From Dipteris shenzhenensis (Eukaryota > Polypodiophyta > Polypodiopsida > Gleicheniales): a DNA stretch of 64,000 bases. Positions 1-10,439 of the stretch are shown here, one piece after another. The notes under the pieces are model-generated. The model had not been told where the DNA came from and made no database searches. It was given only the letters and a program-made list of their open reading frames with translations. The stretch is taken from the NCBI GenBank assembly GCA_047967505.1, contig CM106538.1, one strand, 5' to 3'. The position numbers were made by a program, and so were the translations under genes. Every line of letters starts with the position of its first letter. The first letter of the stretch is position 1.

Positions 1-484
1 GGCAGATAATACACCAAATCTAGTTCAAGGGACAAGCATTCTCCCTATGAACAATTTCACTAGTACAAAAGGATTAGTGAAAGATGTACTCTATGCACTG
101 AACTCAGCAAGGACCTATTGTCAGTATGTCAAATGATGGAACACAACTACCGAGTCATCTTTGACGGAGATGAATGCACTATCATAGACAAATGCAAAAG
201 ATTGTAGGAAAAGGAGGACACTTGTATAGAATGCTAGCTACACTACCAAATTTGCATACCATGTCAGCTCAACCACAACAGATGCCACTATCTGCGAAAT
301 GGCACAAAAGACTTGCTAGATCTCAGGAATCAAAATATGGAAATCAAGAATCCTATGCTCCAATTTCTTGGAAAAGTTTGCAAAGCATACTGCTTCAGCA
401 AACAAAAGCAAACCAACTTTGGCAAAAGCACCTCTTGAGCATGAGGTATTCTTGATTTAAAACATACAAATGTATGGGGTTATG
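1..484 (+). pseudogene. Copia-1 family fragment (copy B): protease end to start of integrase
   Basis: The plus strand reads the same polyprotein segment that copia-1A carries on the minus strand at about 6330-5800: the block after the protease active site, then the GAG-pre-integrase region. Stops and small indels break the frame, and the longest remaining ORF (174-455) is in a shifted frame. The fragment runs off the left edge and ends exactly where the LTR of copia-1A begins, so the two copies lie head to head. Whether copia-1A inserted into copy B cannot be shown, because no continuation of the copy B integrase is seen to the right. Confidence 0.75.
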
Positions 485-741
485 TGACAAAATATGAAGA
501 GGGGAGAGGAGAAGAGTGGATATGAGGAGAGAGGGCATAGCTAGAGAGCACACCACAAATGACTAACTGTACACTAAATTTAGTTGAAAAAATAGAATAT
601 ATATAAACCCATTTAGGGTTAGGGTTAGGGGATCTAACCCTTTCCTTTATAGCACTCTATAAGGTTAGTGCTATGCACATATGATCGCATGATGGTGCTA
701 TGCACACGTGATCACATGATGTTGAGCGTGAACTCTCAACA
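485..741 (-). repeat. 3' LTR of copia-1A (257 bp)
   Basis: On the minus strand it opens with TGTTGAGAGTT at 741, directly after the purine tract CTTGAGGGAAGG, and closes with TTTTGTCA at 485. Partial copies of the same LTR in the opposite orientation occur at 20583-20970. It contains telomere-type TTTAGGG motifs at about 613-632. Sequence TTATG (480-484) lies outside the left end and is a possible target duplication whose partner was not found. Confidence 0.75.
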
Positions 742-784
742 CCTTCCCTCAAGATCAACATCATGAAGTAGGCCTTCCCTCAAG

Positions 785-1990
785 ATGATGATTTTGGGGA
801 ATCAAAGAAGAACTGAGCATTACATTCCATCACATGAAAAATGCATATTCCTGTGTTAATCTCCTAGTCTCATGATCTCCAACATAGTCACTGTCATAGT
901 ATCCATGCAACCGTGGATGACTTCCTCTGTATTCTATCCCAAACTGTCTTGTACCTCTGATGTATCTCAAGACTCTTTTGGCTGCATTCCAGTGAGACTG
1001 TTTTGGATTTGCCATAAACTGTGCTAGTGAGCTTACTGCATAACAAATATCTGGCCGTATGATTGTCAAATATATAAGAGATCCAATGAGTTGCATGTAG
1101 TATCTATCATTGACTGTAGGCTTTTCTGAATCTTTAGTAAGTTTCAAACTCTGTTCCATGGGAGTGGCTACCATCTACAAATCTGCCATATGAAACTTCA
1201 TTAGGAGACTGTCAACATACTTGAGCTGACTCATGAATGTGCTATCTGAATCTCTCCACAACTCAATTCCAAGACAATAGTGCATAAGTCCAAGACCTTT
1301 AATGTCGAACTCTATAGATTAGTCTTGTTTCAATTTTTTGATGAAGCTATCCTTGCTTCCTGTCACAATCAGATCATCTACGTACAAAAGTGAAATAGTA
1401 ATGTCTTCCCCTTGAACTTTGTACTAGAGAGTATGATCTACATTGGACTTCATGTATCCTAGATTAGCAAAATACTTGTCAATTCTGCTGTACCAACTTC
1501 AGGGTGCTTGCTTTGAGCCGTAGAGACTTTTCTTGAGATGCTTTGTATCTTTGAATACTGCCATCTGGATTGCACTTCACTTTGTATACCCATTTGTTTG
1601 CTATGGCCTTCTTTCCTGGTGGAAGGTCACATAATTCCCAAGTATTATTCTTATACAAAGCATCCATTTCTTCATTCATAGCAGTTTGCCATTCTGGCTT
1701 ATCTACTACATCTTCGAAGTACACTGGCTCGTCTGTAGCCATGATGGTAGTCATAAGAGCATAGTTGGTGGTTTCCACCTGAATTGCTTTGCCTTTTTGA
1801 GCATATCTCAATCTAGCTGGAGGTCTGCTTTCCCTAGTAGACTGTCTGAGCTGCTATGGCTCTGCTTGGGGTGTTGCTGGCAATTCTTACTCTTCTTCAT
1901 CAACCTGTTCTGTACATGACTGTGAAGTCGATGCTTCTATCTCCTATGTAGGTGAGGTTTTCCATTCTAATTCCTCATCAAAGATTACAT
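785..1990 (-). pseudogene. Copia-1A reverse transcriptase and RNase H remnant
   Basis: Minus-strand translation gives the RT start (conserved NKWVYKVK at about 1590), the late RT region (LIGSLIYLTIIRPDICYAV, 1020-1110) and the beginning of RNase H. About a hundred codons of central RT are missing at roughly 1553: the frame jumps from the RYKA region to the region that follows KKSLYG in relatives. The RNase H C-terminal half is also absent. Several frames are involved, so this is a dead gene. NA1 lies immediately upstream at 1991. Confidence 0.75.
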
Positions 1991-2378
1991 TGAGAAAACA
2001 TGTGTACCTCAGGATCTGTGGAGCGCTCTAGGGTGGATGAAACCTATGTGGAAACATGATGAAGAGAGTGTTCATTACATGTACCTCAAGTCAATTAGGT
2101 TCCAAGATAGATTAGCTTCGAGTCATAAATAGAATCTTGAGTGAGTGCATTTCTCTTCTCAATGTGTATTCAACAATACATGGTAGGACTCTTATATAGA
2201 GAGTGACCTTTGAATAGTCAACACATGTGGGATCTTCTGATCTAGATCTCTCCTTGTGGATATCCTCAATCCACATCTCCACATCATGTAGTCCAAATCC
2301 TAGGGTGGCTGCTTTGATTCTTTCCTATACCATACCTTAGCCTCTAATTATGTGCTCATGGCACCACAACTCTCAATA
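1991..2378 (-). repeat. NA1 3' LTR
   Basis: Left copy of the 388-bp LTR. On the minus strand it starts TATTGAGAG rather than the usual TG, and ends TTTTCTCA. The purine tract lies just right of it. Both copies carry the same TA terminus, so the change precedes insertion. Confidence 0.85.
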
Positions 2379-2840
2379 CCTCCCTTTGGTGCCATGATCC
2401 TTTGGCTACTGCAAGGTGGCCATATGTGAGTTACAAATGCATCACCTCCCCTTAGTGCATGCATTGCTACTTAAGGTGGTCAAGTTTGGTTTACATGTCA
2501 ATACCTTTCCTGGGTGCTTTCATAGCTACTCTCAGGTGGTCAGGCTTGATTTACAAAACATGTGGGTTGAAGGTGGCAAGGATTTTGCTTTTCAATGCTT
2601 CATGTCGATGGCATTCGCTTCTTCGCTTGACATAGCTTGATGCATGATGCTTTGTTCTTCCATGTGCCTTAATGCTTTATGTGTGGATGCCATGTTCTAT
2701 GCTATGGTCATCTCATGCACTTGTGCTTTCGGCATGCTTTTGGCGTTCATGTGTTGATTTGTCATTTGTTGCAAAGGTCTTACCAATTGATTTCTTTCAA
2801 TATTCGTAGTGTCTAATTGCTAACAATGATTCTGATCTGA

Positions 2841-3060
2841 CAGGCACGTAGAGCTCGAAAAGACGATCACTTTTCCTTTTAGAGCATGTGCAAATTCCTC
2901 CTAGATTGCAAGTTACTCCTTGTCGAAGTTTTTGTGAAGAAGAGGGGGCCTTGATGACGTGGCTTGGCGTTCACATGTTGCTTACAAGCTGTGCTGGGCA
3001 AGGGGTGACTGTGCTGAGGTGGCACTTGGTGATGTGGTAGTTAACCAATCTTGAACCTAA
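2841..3060. repeat. NA1 internal segment resembling the sequence at 8287-8480
   Basis: Both segments open with a run like GACARGCACGTAGAGC, continue through an AAATTCYTCCT block and lead into GATGACGTGGC-type repeats. The likeness suggests that NA1 filler contains a piece of the LTR-like sequence found at the left end of gypsy-2. Alignment was by eye only. Confidence 0.45.
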
Positions 3061-3181
3061 ACTTAACCATGGTTTAGTGTAGGTTGCTTGACCAATGACC
3101 AAACCCAGGGTGGCCTGACTCAACCATGATCCAACCCTATCTACCAATGACCACACCTTGGCTAACCAAGGTTAACTGTAC

Positions 3182-3754
3182 TTAGCCAAGGTAAAGACTT
3201 ATCCTACCACATGTCAATCTTAGGCAACCTTGGAGAAAACCTTTGAAAAGAGTTTGCAACAGAGATGTGAAAATATCTGTGACCTCCGTGAAGAGGATGA
3301 GTTGTGAAGACCTCACATTGAAAGCCTTTAACATATGGCTAGTTGGAGCACAGTAGCTATCGTGTGCATGTGGAGGCAAGTTTGCTGGTGTGGGTCCTGC
3401 CCATTTGGAGAAGTAAGAGCCGGTCGCTTTAGAGTTGTGAGGGAGCTCTATGGAGGTTGATAGGAGCTCGCGGGAGCTTGGAGCACGTTTTGGAGATGCC
3501 GATGGCACAGCTATAGATCTGCAGAGCTCATGGAGAGGCTGTTGCTGTCGTTGGAGATTAGGAGCCAATTGAGCGTGGGCTGGCGTCATTTGGAGAAGGC
3601 TCGTTGGCTGTGGTAGAAGTAAGGGTTTACCGCACAAGGCTTGTTGGTCTGTGGATGCCGCAACTGAGCTACTGCTCTGTGAGCCAGGAGTCACTGGGCT
3701 TGTAGCATATGGAGGCATCGGGTTGGCTTTTAGAGGTGCAAGAGCGGTGGTCAT
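3182..3754 (-). other. 190-codon open frame inside NA1, no recognised product
   Basis: This is the longest sense-strand frame in NA1. The predicted product is rich in Ser, Pro, Ala and Leu, with no zinc knuckle, protease, RT or integrase motif that I recognise. It may be a chance frame in moderately GC-rich filler, or captured sequence. Nothing else in NA1 is longer on the sense strand. Confidence 0.2.
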
Positions 3755-4781
3755 TGTTGCAGCTGGAGCATGACCTCCGTTTGGTTGACTGGAGCTTCTA
3801 TGTGTCGACGGTGGCTTGGTCTTAGTGTGGACATTTGTTGATATGTGGTCTACGCAAGAGAGGGAGCAGCCCGTAGGTGCTGAGAATAGTCTATTTGCTA
3901 CGTTTAATGGCTAGCTCAGACTAAGCCAGTGAATGCTAGGGCAAAGCATCTTGAGTTCTGCACAGCCCGTAGGGAGTCGTTGCTTTGCATGAGCTCATTG
4001 TTTGCTGAAGGTGATTGATGGCATTGGAGTAGTGGTGGCGAGGGCATTGTTTGTCAAGATTCGACTGTGGTAATTACGCTTGGGTGAGTCTTGTAGGAGA
4101 CTTTGGACGAGCTGCTAGAGTAGGTGCTATAGGAGGAGCCGTTACTCACGTAGGTTCTTTTGCTTTTGGAGCTATTGTCTGCTGCATTCCCATTTGTGGA
4201 TGCTTAGGCTGAGGAAGCGACTAGGCTGCAGATATGGAGCTATGGGGCGGCACACATTGGGAGCCAGATATGGCAGTTGAGCCTGGGAGTAGAAGTTGGA
4301 AGGCTTTGTGGTGGCCACCCATGTTATTTGGAGGTTGGCATGTCAAGACAGAGCTTGCAAAGATATCTTCTTGGCTAGCTGATGGGCTTGCACAGATAGC
4401 GCTTGGTGGCTTCAAGGCTAGAAGCCGTGGCTGGTCGACTAATTGATTTGGAGCACTGGGGATGACAATAGATAGGAAAATTTTCTCAAAGCTCTCAACA
4501 AACTGAACAATTAGAGACTCTCTTTCTCACAATCTCTCTTTAAGAAGAAGAAGAAGAACAACTCCTCATAGATCTATCTCACAAAATAGATGTATAAAAG
4601 AAATGAACTCTCTCTCTCTCTTATCAAGAATGACAGAAATATCTCAAAGCAGTGAACAGAATTTTCATTCAATGGATGGAATTCTCTCAATCTAAAAACT
4701 AAAACTAACCTAGGAGAAAGCATGTGCTCCTAAGGCAAGCCTACAACTAATCTAGGAGACTAGACCTAAGCTCTGATACCA

Positions 4782-5169
4782 TGAGAAAACATGTGTACCT
4801 CAGGATCTGTGGAGCGCTCTAAGGTGGATGAAACTTGTGTGGAAACATGATGAAGAGAGTGCTCATGACATGTACCTCAAGTCAATTAGGTTCCAAGATA
4901 GATTAGCTTGGACTCATAAATAGAATCTTGAGTGAATGCATTTCTCTTCTCAATGTGTATTCAACAATACATGGTAGGCCTCTTATATAGAGAGTGACCT
5001 TTGAATAGTCAACACATGTGGGACCTTCCGATCCACATCTCTCCTTGTGGATATCCTCAATCCACATCTCCACATCATGTAGTCCACATCCTAGGGTGGC
5101 TACTTTGATTCTTTCCTATACCATACCTTAGCCTCTAATTATGTGCTCATGGCACCACAACTCTCAATA
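4782..5169 (-). repeat. NA1 5' LTR
   Basis: Right copy of the 388-bp LTR, adjoining the primer-binding site at 4768-4781. It ends at 5169, followed by the TACAT duplication. Confidence 0.85.
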
Positions 5170-6600
5170 TACATCTTTGGAGATAATGACCTTGCAATTG
5201 ATGGGATCATACAATTTATATGCTTTGCTTTCTCACTGTAGCCAACCATGATGCATTTGCGTGACTTCGCATCCAATTTTTTGCGATGATCATCATGTAT
5301 GTGGGCATATGCTATGCAACCAAATATGTGGAGATGCCCAATGTGTGGCTTGTGTCCAGTGAATGCTTCATAAGGAGTCATACCATGTATCAGTTCTGAT
5401 TAAGCAAGTAGTTTGCTATAGCTATTGCTTCTGCCCAATACTGATTCAAAAGATGCTTTTCACTAAGCATTGCCCTAGCATTGTCTGCTAAAGTCCCATT
5501 CTTCCTTGCAGCTCTTGCATTCTGTTGAGTAGTATTTGCATATGTGAATTGTCTTCATATGCCGTGACTTCTGCAAAAGTTCATGAATGCTGAAGACATG
5601 TATTCACCTCCTCTATTTGATCTCATGACCTTGATCTTTCTGCCTATCTGGTTTTCTACCATGGCTTTGAATTCTTGAAATCTGGAAAACACTTCAGATT
5701 TCTCTTTCAGAAAGTAGATCCAACAATATCTACTGTAGTAGTCGATGAAAGTCAAGTAGTAAAGTGAACCATTGATGCTGTGGGTCTAAGCATAACCCCA
5801 TAGATCTGTATGAATTAAATCAAGAATACCTCATGCACGAGAGGTACTTCTGCCAAAGTTGGTTCGCTTTTGTTTGCCAAAGCAGCATACTTCATAAACT
5901 TTTCCAAGAAACTATAGCTTCTGAATCCCAATTGCCATATTCTGATTCCTGAGATCTAACAAGTACTTGAGATTAACATGACCATATCTCTTGTGCCATT
6001 TTGTAGATAGTGGCATCTATTGCGGTTGAGCTAACATGGCATGCTTATCTGGTACTGTAGCTAGCATTCTGTATAAGCGTCCTTCCTTGACACCTTTTGC
6101 TACTACTGACATCTTTTGGATTTATCTCTGATAGTGCATTCATCACCGTCGAAGATGACTCGATAATTGTGTTCCGTCATTTGACCTACTGACAAGAGGT
6201 TCTTTTTGAGCTTCAGAACATAGAGCACATCTTTCACTAATCCTTTTGTACCAATGAAATTGTTCATAGGGATAACACCTGTCCCTTGAACCGGATTCGG
6301 TGTATTATCTGCTGTGTAGATGACATTTTTTTGACCTTCTAGTGGCTTCATTTCTGTGAACCATTCCTGATGATTTGTCATGTGAGATGATGCACCACTA
6401 TTGATGTACCAATGATCTTGTTCCACTTGGTCGACTTGATAGCTGAAATCCTCTTTGGGATTGTAATCAGTGTCTGGGTACACTTGTCTGGGTACACTGT
6501 ATCAGTCTGATGCATTTCCTCACTTGCAAGAAACATATTACCATGTTCATTTGCAAAATGATTGCGACTAGAATGTCCATCATGATGCTTTCCTCTGCCT
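5170..6600 (-). pseudogene. Copia-1A protease and integrase remnant
   Basis: The minus strand gives the aspartic protease region (6103-6483), the integrase core (5555-5755, starting FIDYYSR) and the later integrase stretch (5139-5381, with HIFGCIAYAH and VGYS). Two catalytic positions are altered: the protease reads INSGAS where DSGAS is expected, and the integrase reads RSNRGGEY where an Asp normally precedes RGGEY. Both are Asp to Asn changes. Frameshifts separate the blocks and NA1 cuts the frame at 5170. The original role was polyprotein cleavage and cDNA integration. Confidence 0.75.
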
Positions 6601-6603
6601 CAA

Positions 6604-7630
6604 AAATTCCCTCGATTACTGCTGTGGATTGACCGCCTTGGTCGTATTGCTTCTTGCGGAAATCTCTTTCATAGTGTCCAAACTTGTGACAATAGTTGTA
6701 CTGAATGTTTGACACATTGGTGGATGCATTCCCTCGTCCTTGAAATCTTCCTTGGTTGGAATGATTTTCTCTTTGCTGATTCTGATGTTGCTAAGGATGA
6801 TGTTGATGCTAATGCTGATGTTGACTTTGATTTTGTTGCTGATGATGACCACTTCTCTGATATGATCTACCTCTGCCTCTGCCTCTGCCTCTGCTTCTGT
6901 GTGAAGCTATGAAAGCTTGATCATTAGAATGACCTTTTCGTGCTTGAATTGCATGAGTCCTAAGTTCTTCACCAAGTAGGACTGCTGACTAAAGTTCTTC
7001 CAGTGTCAAAATTTGCCATTGAATGGCAATACTCTAGACTAGATTCTTGTATCCCTCTCCTAGTCTACTCAGGATTACTTGAACCATTTCTGTGAGGTTC
7101 ATAGTCTCTCCTGCTGCTGCAAGTTGATTGTTGTAGTCTTTTATGCAGAGTACATAAGCATGACCGGTTTTACTACTGTTGCAAAAACTCTGGTTGATTT
7201 AGTTTCTCAGTATGAGAATTCTAGATGTGTTCTTGTACTCGTAGAGAGCTGCAAACATATCCCATGCTTCTTTCAATGTCTTGACTGTGTTGAGCTGTCC
7301 TAGCATGACATCTTGCACATTCTGCTTGATCAGATGATAGGCGTACTTGTCTTTCTTATCCCATTCTGCCTGAGCTCGGGCAATGGCAAGATCTGCTATT
7401 AGTGTGAAAACTGTTTGTGTAGTTGTAGATCTCGTTGCCGGTGTTGTGACAACAGGTGGAGTAGAGCTACTGGTGGCCGGATCGTCCAATGGTCTAGGTG
7501 TAGACCCATTGACATACTCCCATTTGTCTTGAAGTACAAGAATGGTCTCCATTTGGTATTTCCATGTACCGTAATTGGAGTTGTCTAACTTAGCAAATGC
7601 CTCCAGATTGAGGTTGCTAGTCGTAGACAT
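6604..7630 (-). pseudogene. Copia-1A gag remnant
   Basis: It starts with an ATG at 7630. The first 143 codons are open and look like a copia gag (LDNSNYGTWKYQM, then LKEAWDMFAALYEY). After a frameshift near 7200 come an RG-type stretch from TGCCTC repeats at about 6870-6900 and a knuckle near 6685 (NYCHKFGHYERDF), where the first and last cysteines of a CX2CX4HX4C motif are replaced by Tyr and Phe. Gag would form the particle and bind RNA; this copy cannot. Confidence 0.7.
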
Positions 7631-8288
7631 GGTGCAAGAAATGTACTCAAAAGTGTCATGAAAATCTCTGTATGAATCAACAGCAAATACACTGACTGTG
7701 CCAAGTAAAATCTTTGAACCGTCGGTGAAGATAGAACTACAATATATAAAATCTGATCTGTATTACAAGGCTTGTGGCAATGATGCTGGGAATAGCCAAG
7801 AGGCTTTACAAGGCTGAAATGATGTGCACAATGCCGTGAGATAGCCAAATAGGCTCTACAATGGTGGCATGTGTGTGTGAAATTAAGTGCTATCTACCCA
7901 CTGAAACAATCTGCAATGTCTCTGTACTCTCTGAAGTTTGCTCACTGAACGATGAATGTAAGGTTTCAGGTAATGTAATGATGTGAAACCGTATGTGAGC
8001 ATATGGACTGACTCCGAGTAGGTACTAGTCAAAGAATTTTGGGCATGGCTTAGATTGGCAACTTGGGGAAATTCAAAGCATCCCCTTTATGGCGATCTAG
8101 TCTACTCTGATCTAGATCTATATCAATCTTCGATCGATGAAAGAACATCAAATAATTCCTTTCTTTTGTTCTTTTTAAGTGCTGGGTCAAATGCGTCAAT
8201 GTAGAGGCAAATGTGCGTGAAGGAAGTGGTTTTGTGTGGCAAGGCTCAAATGTGAGTGTAACTTGCACCGAAATGTACACATGATGTG
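7631..8288. other. Leader-like AT-rich stretch, no gene seen
   Basis: The sequence upstream of the copia-1A gag start shows no copia-1 LTR, no tRNA-primer match and no convincing ORF. It is probably the 5' leader of copia-1A, passing into sequence of unknown origin at about 8040. Confidence 0.4.
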
Positions 8289-8780
8289 ACAAGCACGTAG
8301 AGCACAAAAAATCAAGTGACTTTCCTTTTTGGAGCGCCCTCAAATTCTTCCTGGATCAAGAGATACGACTTGATCTAGGTGGAGGGGCAAAAGGAGTGCA
8401 ATGGTGCTCAATGATGATGTGTCACTATGGGTCACATGCAATGATGACGTGGCATTGTGCCTAGCAAGAGGTGTGCCAGTGGAGCCCTATGCTGAGGTAG
8501 TAGGAGTGGTCACATATAGTGACTGTGGAGCACTATGTGTGCCTGCAGAGGTCCAGTGTGCCACGTCGCACAAATGGTGTGGTAGATGATGATGTCAGTA
8601 AAGGTGATGTGGCACTAGTGATGTGGCTATGTTGATGTGGCAATTAACATGGCAATGTTGACATGGCAGTTGTGACATGGCAGTGATGTTGATGTGGTAG
8701 ATAGAGTGCCACATGGTTGGTCACAAGCACACACACATATTTAAATATGCCTTTTACCTTGGTCAAATTTATCCATAACA
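8289..8780 (-). repeat. Gypsy-2 3' LTR, start end preserved
   Basis: On the minus strand the LTR begins TGTTATGGATAAATTTG at 8780, next to the purine tract with eight G residues. The stretch at 8580-8700 is built of degenerate GATGTGGCA and ACATGGCA units. The far end of the LTR was not located. Confidence 0.5.
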
Positions 8781-8865
8781 GTTCCCCCCCCAGGCAAGGA
8801 ATGCACAGCATGTCCATGCCTGGGACCATCACGCACAAAGAAGGGCTTGAGATAATGCTTGTTGA

Positions 8866-10420
8866 TCACCTTCTTGCCATATGGCTCATGTAGACTTGTA
8901 TGGACCCATTGCTATGTTCCTTGATGACTTTGTATGGACGGGTCCACAATGGAAGGAACTTTTTATACATTTGGTGGTCCAATCTGTTATCAAAGCATAG
9001 CACAACATCCCCCTCAGCAAAGTGTCTTTCCCATCTCTTGCGAATCTTAGCATCCAAGTGGGCCTTTTGTTGGTTCTTTTGGATCTCTGTTTGATGTAGT
9101 GCAAGGTGTCGGGTTTCATCTAACTTCTCAAGTTGTACCAACCTGGCCTCTACATGTTCATCTTCTGTCATCCTCTATTCTCGTGCCAACAATCTCAAGG
9201 CCGGAATCTCTATCTCTAGTGGTAAAACTACCTCAGTACCGTACACCAACTCAAAAGGAGTGTGGCATGTAAACATTTTATGGGTGATGTTGTAAGCCCA
9301 CACGGCTTCAGTGACCTTTTGATCCCACTGGCTCCTATTCCTTGTGGCCATTTTCCCATGGATTTACAAAGGAGGCCGTTGGTCCGCTCCGTTTGTCCCA
9401 TGGATGCTGGATAATAGATGCTAGAAGTGCGATGATCAATACCCATGCAATCCATGAGCAACTCCACTGCTTCATTTAAGAATGGACTCCCATGGTCAGA
9501 TACTATTTCCATGGGTGTCCCAAACCTTGTGCAGATACGTTCAAATATGAAATTTGAAACTGCCTTACCATTTGCAGTGGGGAGGGCAATAGCTTCAGCC
9601 CACTTAGTGACATACTGAGTGGCTACCAAAAGATGCTTCTTTTTGCGGGTAGTCATGGGCAGGGGCCCAACAAAATCTATTCCCCACTTCTGAAATGGAT
9701 GGATGGACATCACTGGATGATTTTGCCCAGGACACAAATCCTTCCTACCAAAGAATTGACATGATTCATAAGTTTTGCAATACATAGTGACATCCTTGAA
9801 CAAGGTCGGCCAATAGTACCTAGCTGTATAGTCACTGGCATAATGGCCTCCACAAAATCCATCATGATAACGCTTCAATACCTTAGGTACTTCATCTGCA
9901 TCAATGGCCCATCTTAGTACCTCATCCATGCCTTGACAGTACAACACCCCATCAAAGAGAGTGTAGCACCTACTATCTCTACGGATCCTCTTTCTCTCAT
10001 AGCTAGTACTTTCTAGAGGAAAGGAGAAAGCGGTTAGAAATCTGTAGATACCACCATACCATGATCCCCAACTTCTATGGCTACTACAAGGGTTACATCG
10101 AGGCACTCCTCTAAATTCTTCTTAGCTGTATAGTCACTGGCATAATGTCCTCCACAAAATCCATCATGATAAAATTTCAATACCTTAGGTAATTCATCTG
10201 CATCAATGGCCCATCTTAGTACCTCATCCATGCCTTGACAGTACAACACCCCATCAAAGAGAGTGTAGTGCCTACTATCTCTACGGATCCTCTTTCTCTC
10301 ATAGCTAGTACTTTCTAGAGGAAAGGAGAAAGCGGTTAGAAATCTGTAGATACCACCATACCAGGATCCCCAACTTCTATGGCTACTACAAGGGTTACAT
10401 TGAGGCACTCCTCTAAATCA
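8866..10420 (-). pseudogene. Gypsy-2 integrase remnant
   Basis: The minus strand at 9228-10106 carries a zinc-binding region (GGHYAS, then CKTYESCQ) and the core with Asp in DFVGPLP, Asp in VSDHGSPF and Glu in GQTERTNG, so the DDE triad is visible. The C-terminal part follows in another frame (8866-9171, KFLPLWTRPYKVIKE). No chromodomain is seen. A tandem duplication (9821-10418) repeats the segment before the zinc-binding part, and frames are broken at both ends. Confidence 0.75.
9821..10418 (-). repeat. Tandem duplication of 296 bp within gypsy-2 pol
   Basis: Copies at 9821-10116 and 10123-10418 have a period of 302 bp and differ at under a dozen positions by eye. Each encodes the region from EECLDVTLVV to HYASDYTA just before and into the integrase zinc-binding region. 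The duplication separates RNase H from integrase. Confidence 0.85.
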
Positions 10421-10439
10421 ATCAAAGCATTCTTCAAGT

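Larger units (their letters stand above)
1991..5169 (-). mobile_element. NA1: non-autonomous LTR retrotransposon (LARD-like, 3179 bp)
   Basis: Two 388-bp direct repeats flank 2.4 kb lacking gag or pol. A perfect 5-bp duplication TACAT flanks the element (1986-1990 and 5170-5174), and copia-1A coding sequence resumes on both sides. The primer-binding site reads TGGTATCAGAGCTT on the minus strand next to the right LTR (about 4768-4781), the initiator-Met type usual in copia. A purine tract (GGCACCAAAGGGAGG) lies next to the left LTR. The LTRs differ at roughly 15 positions by eye, about 4 percent. It must be mobilised by another element's proteins; which one is unknown. Confidence 0.85.
485..8040 (-). 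mobile_element. Copia-1A: degenerate Ty1/copia element, 5' LTR not found
   Basis: Minus-strand gag, protease, integrase, RT and RNase H pieces are followed by a purine tract and a 3' LTR in the copia order. NA1 interrupts the coding region at 1991-5169. No matching 5' LTR is seen right of the gag start at 7630, only leader-like AT-rich sequence, so the right limit is approximate. The reverse transcriptase has an internal deletion near 1553, and RNase H stops shortly before the purine tract. It cannot encode a full polyprotein and would depend on relatives. NA1 must be younger than this element. Confidence 0.8.

Noticed and set aside
607-640. Interstitial telomere
   Set aside because: Only about two to three units within an LTR, and the same words recur in other copies of the LTR.
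4234-4446. 70-codon plus-strand ORF in NA1
   Set aside because: Antisense to the element and mirrored by an ORF on the other strand; no recognised domain.
8401-8838. Short ORFs on both strands left of gypsy-2
   Set aside because: They arise from GATGTGGCA-type repeats in the LTR-like region and show no motif.
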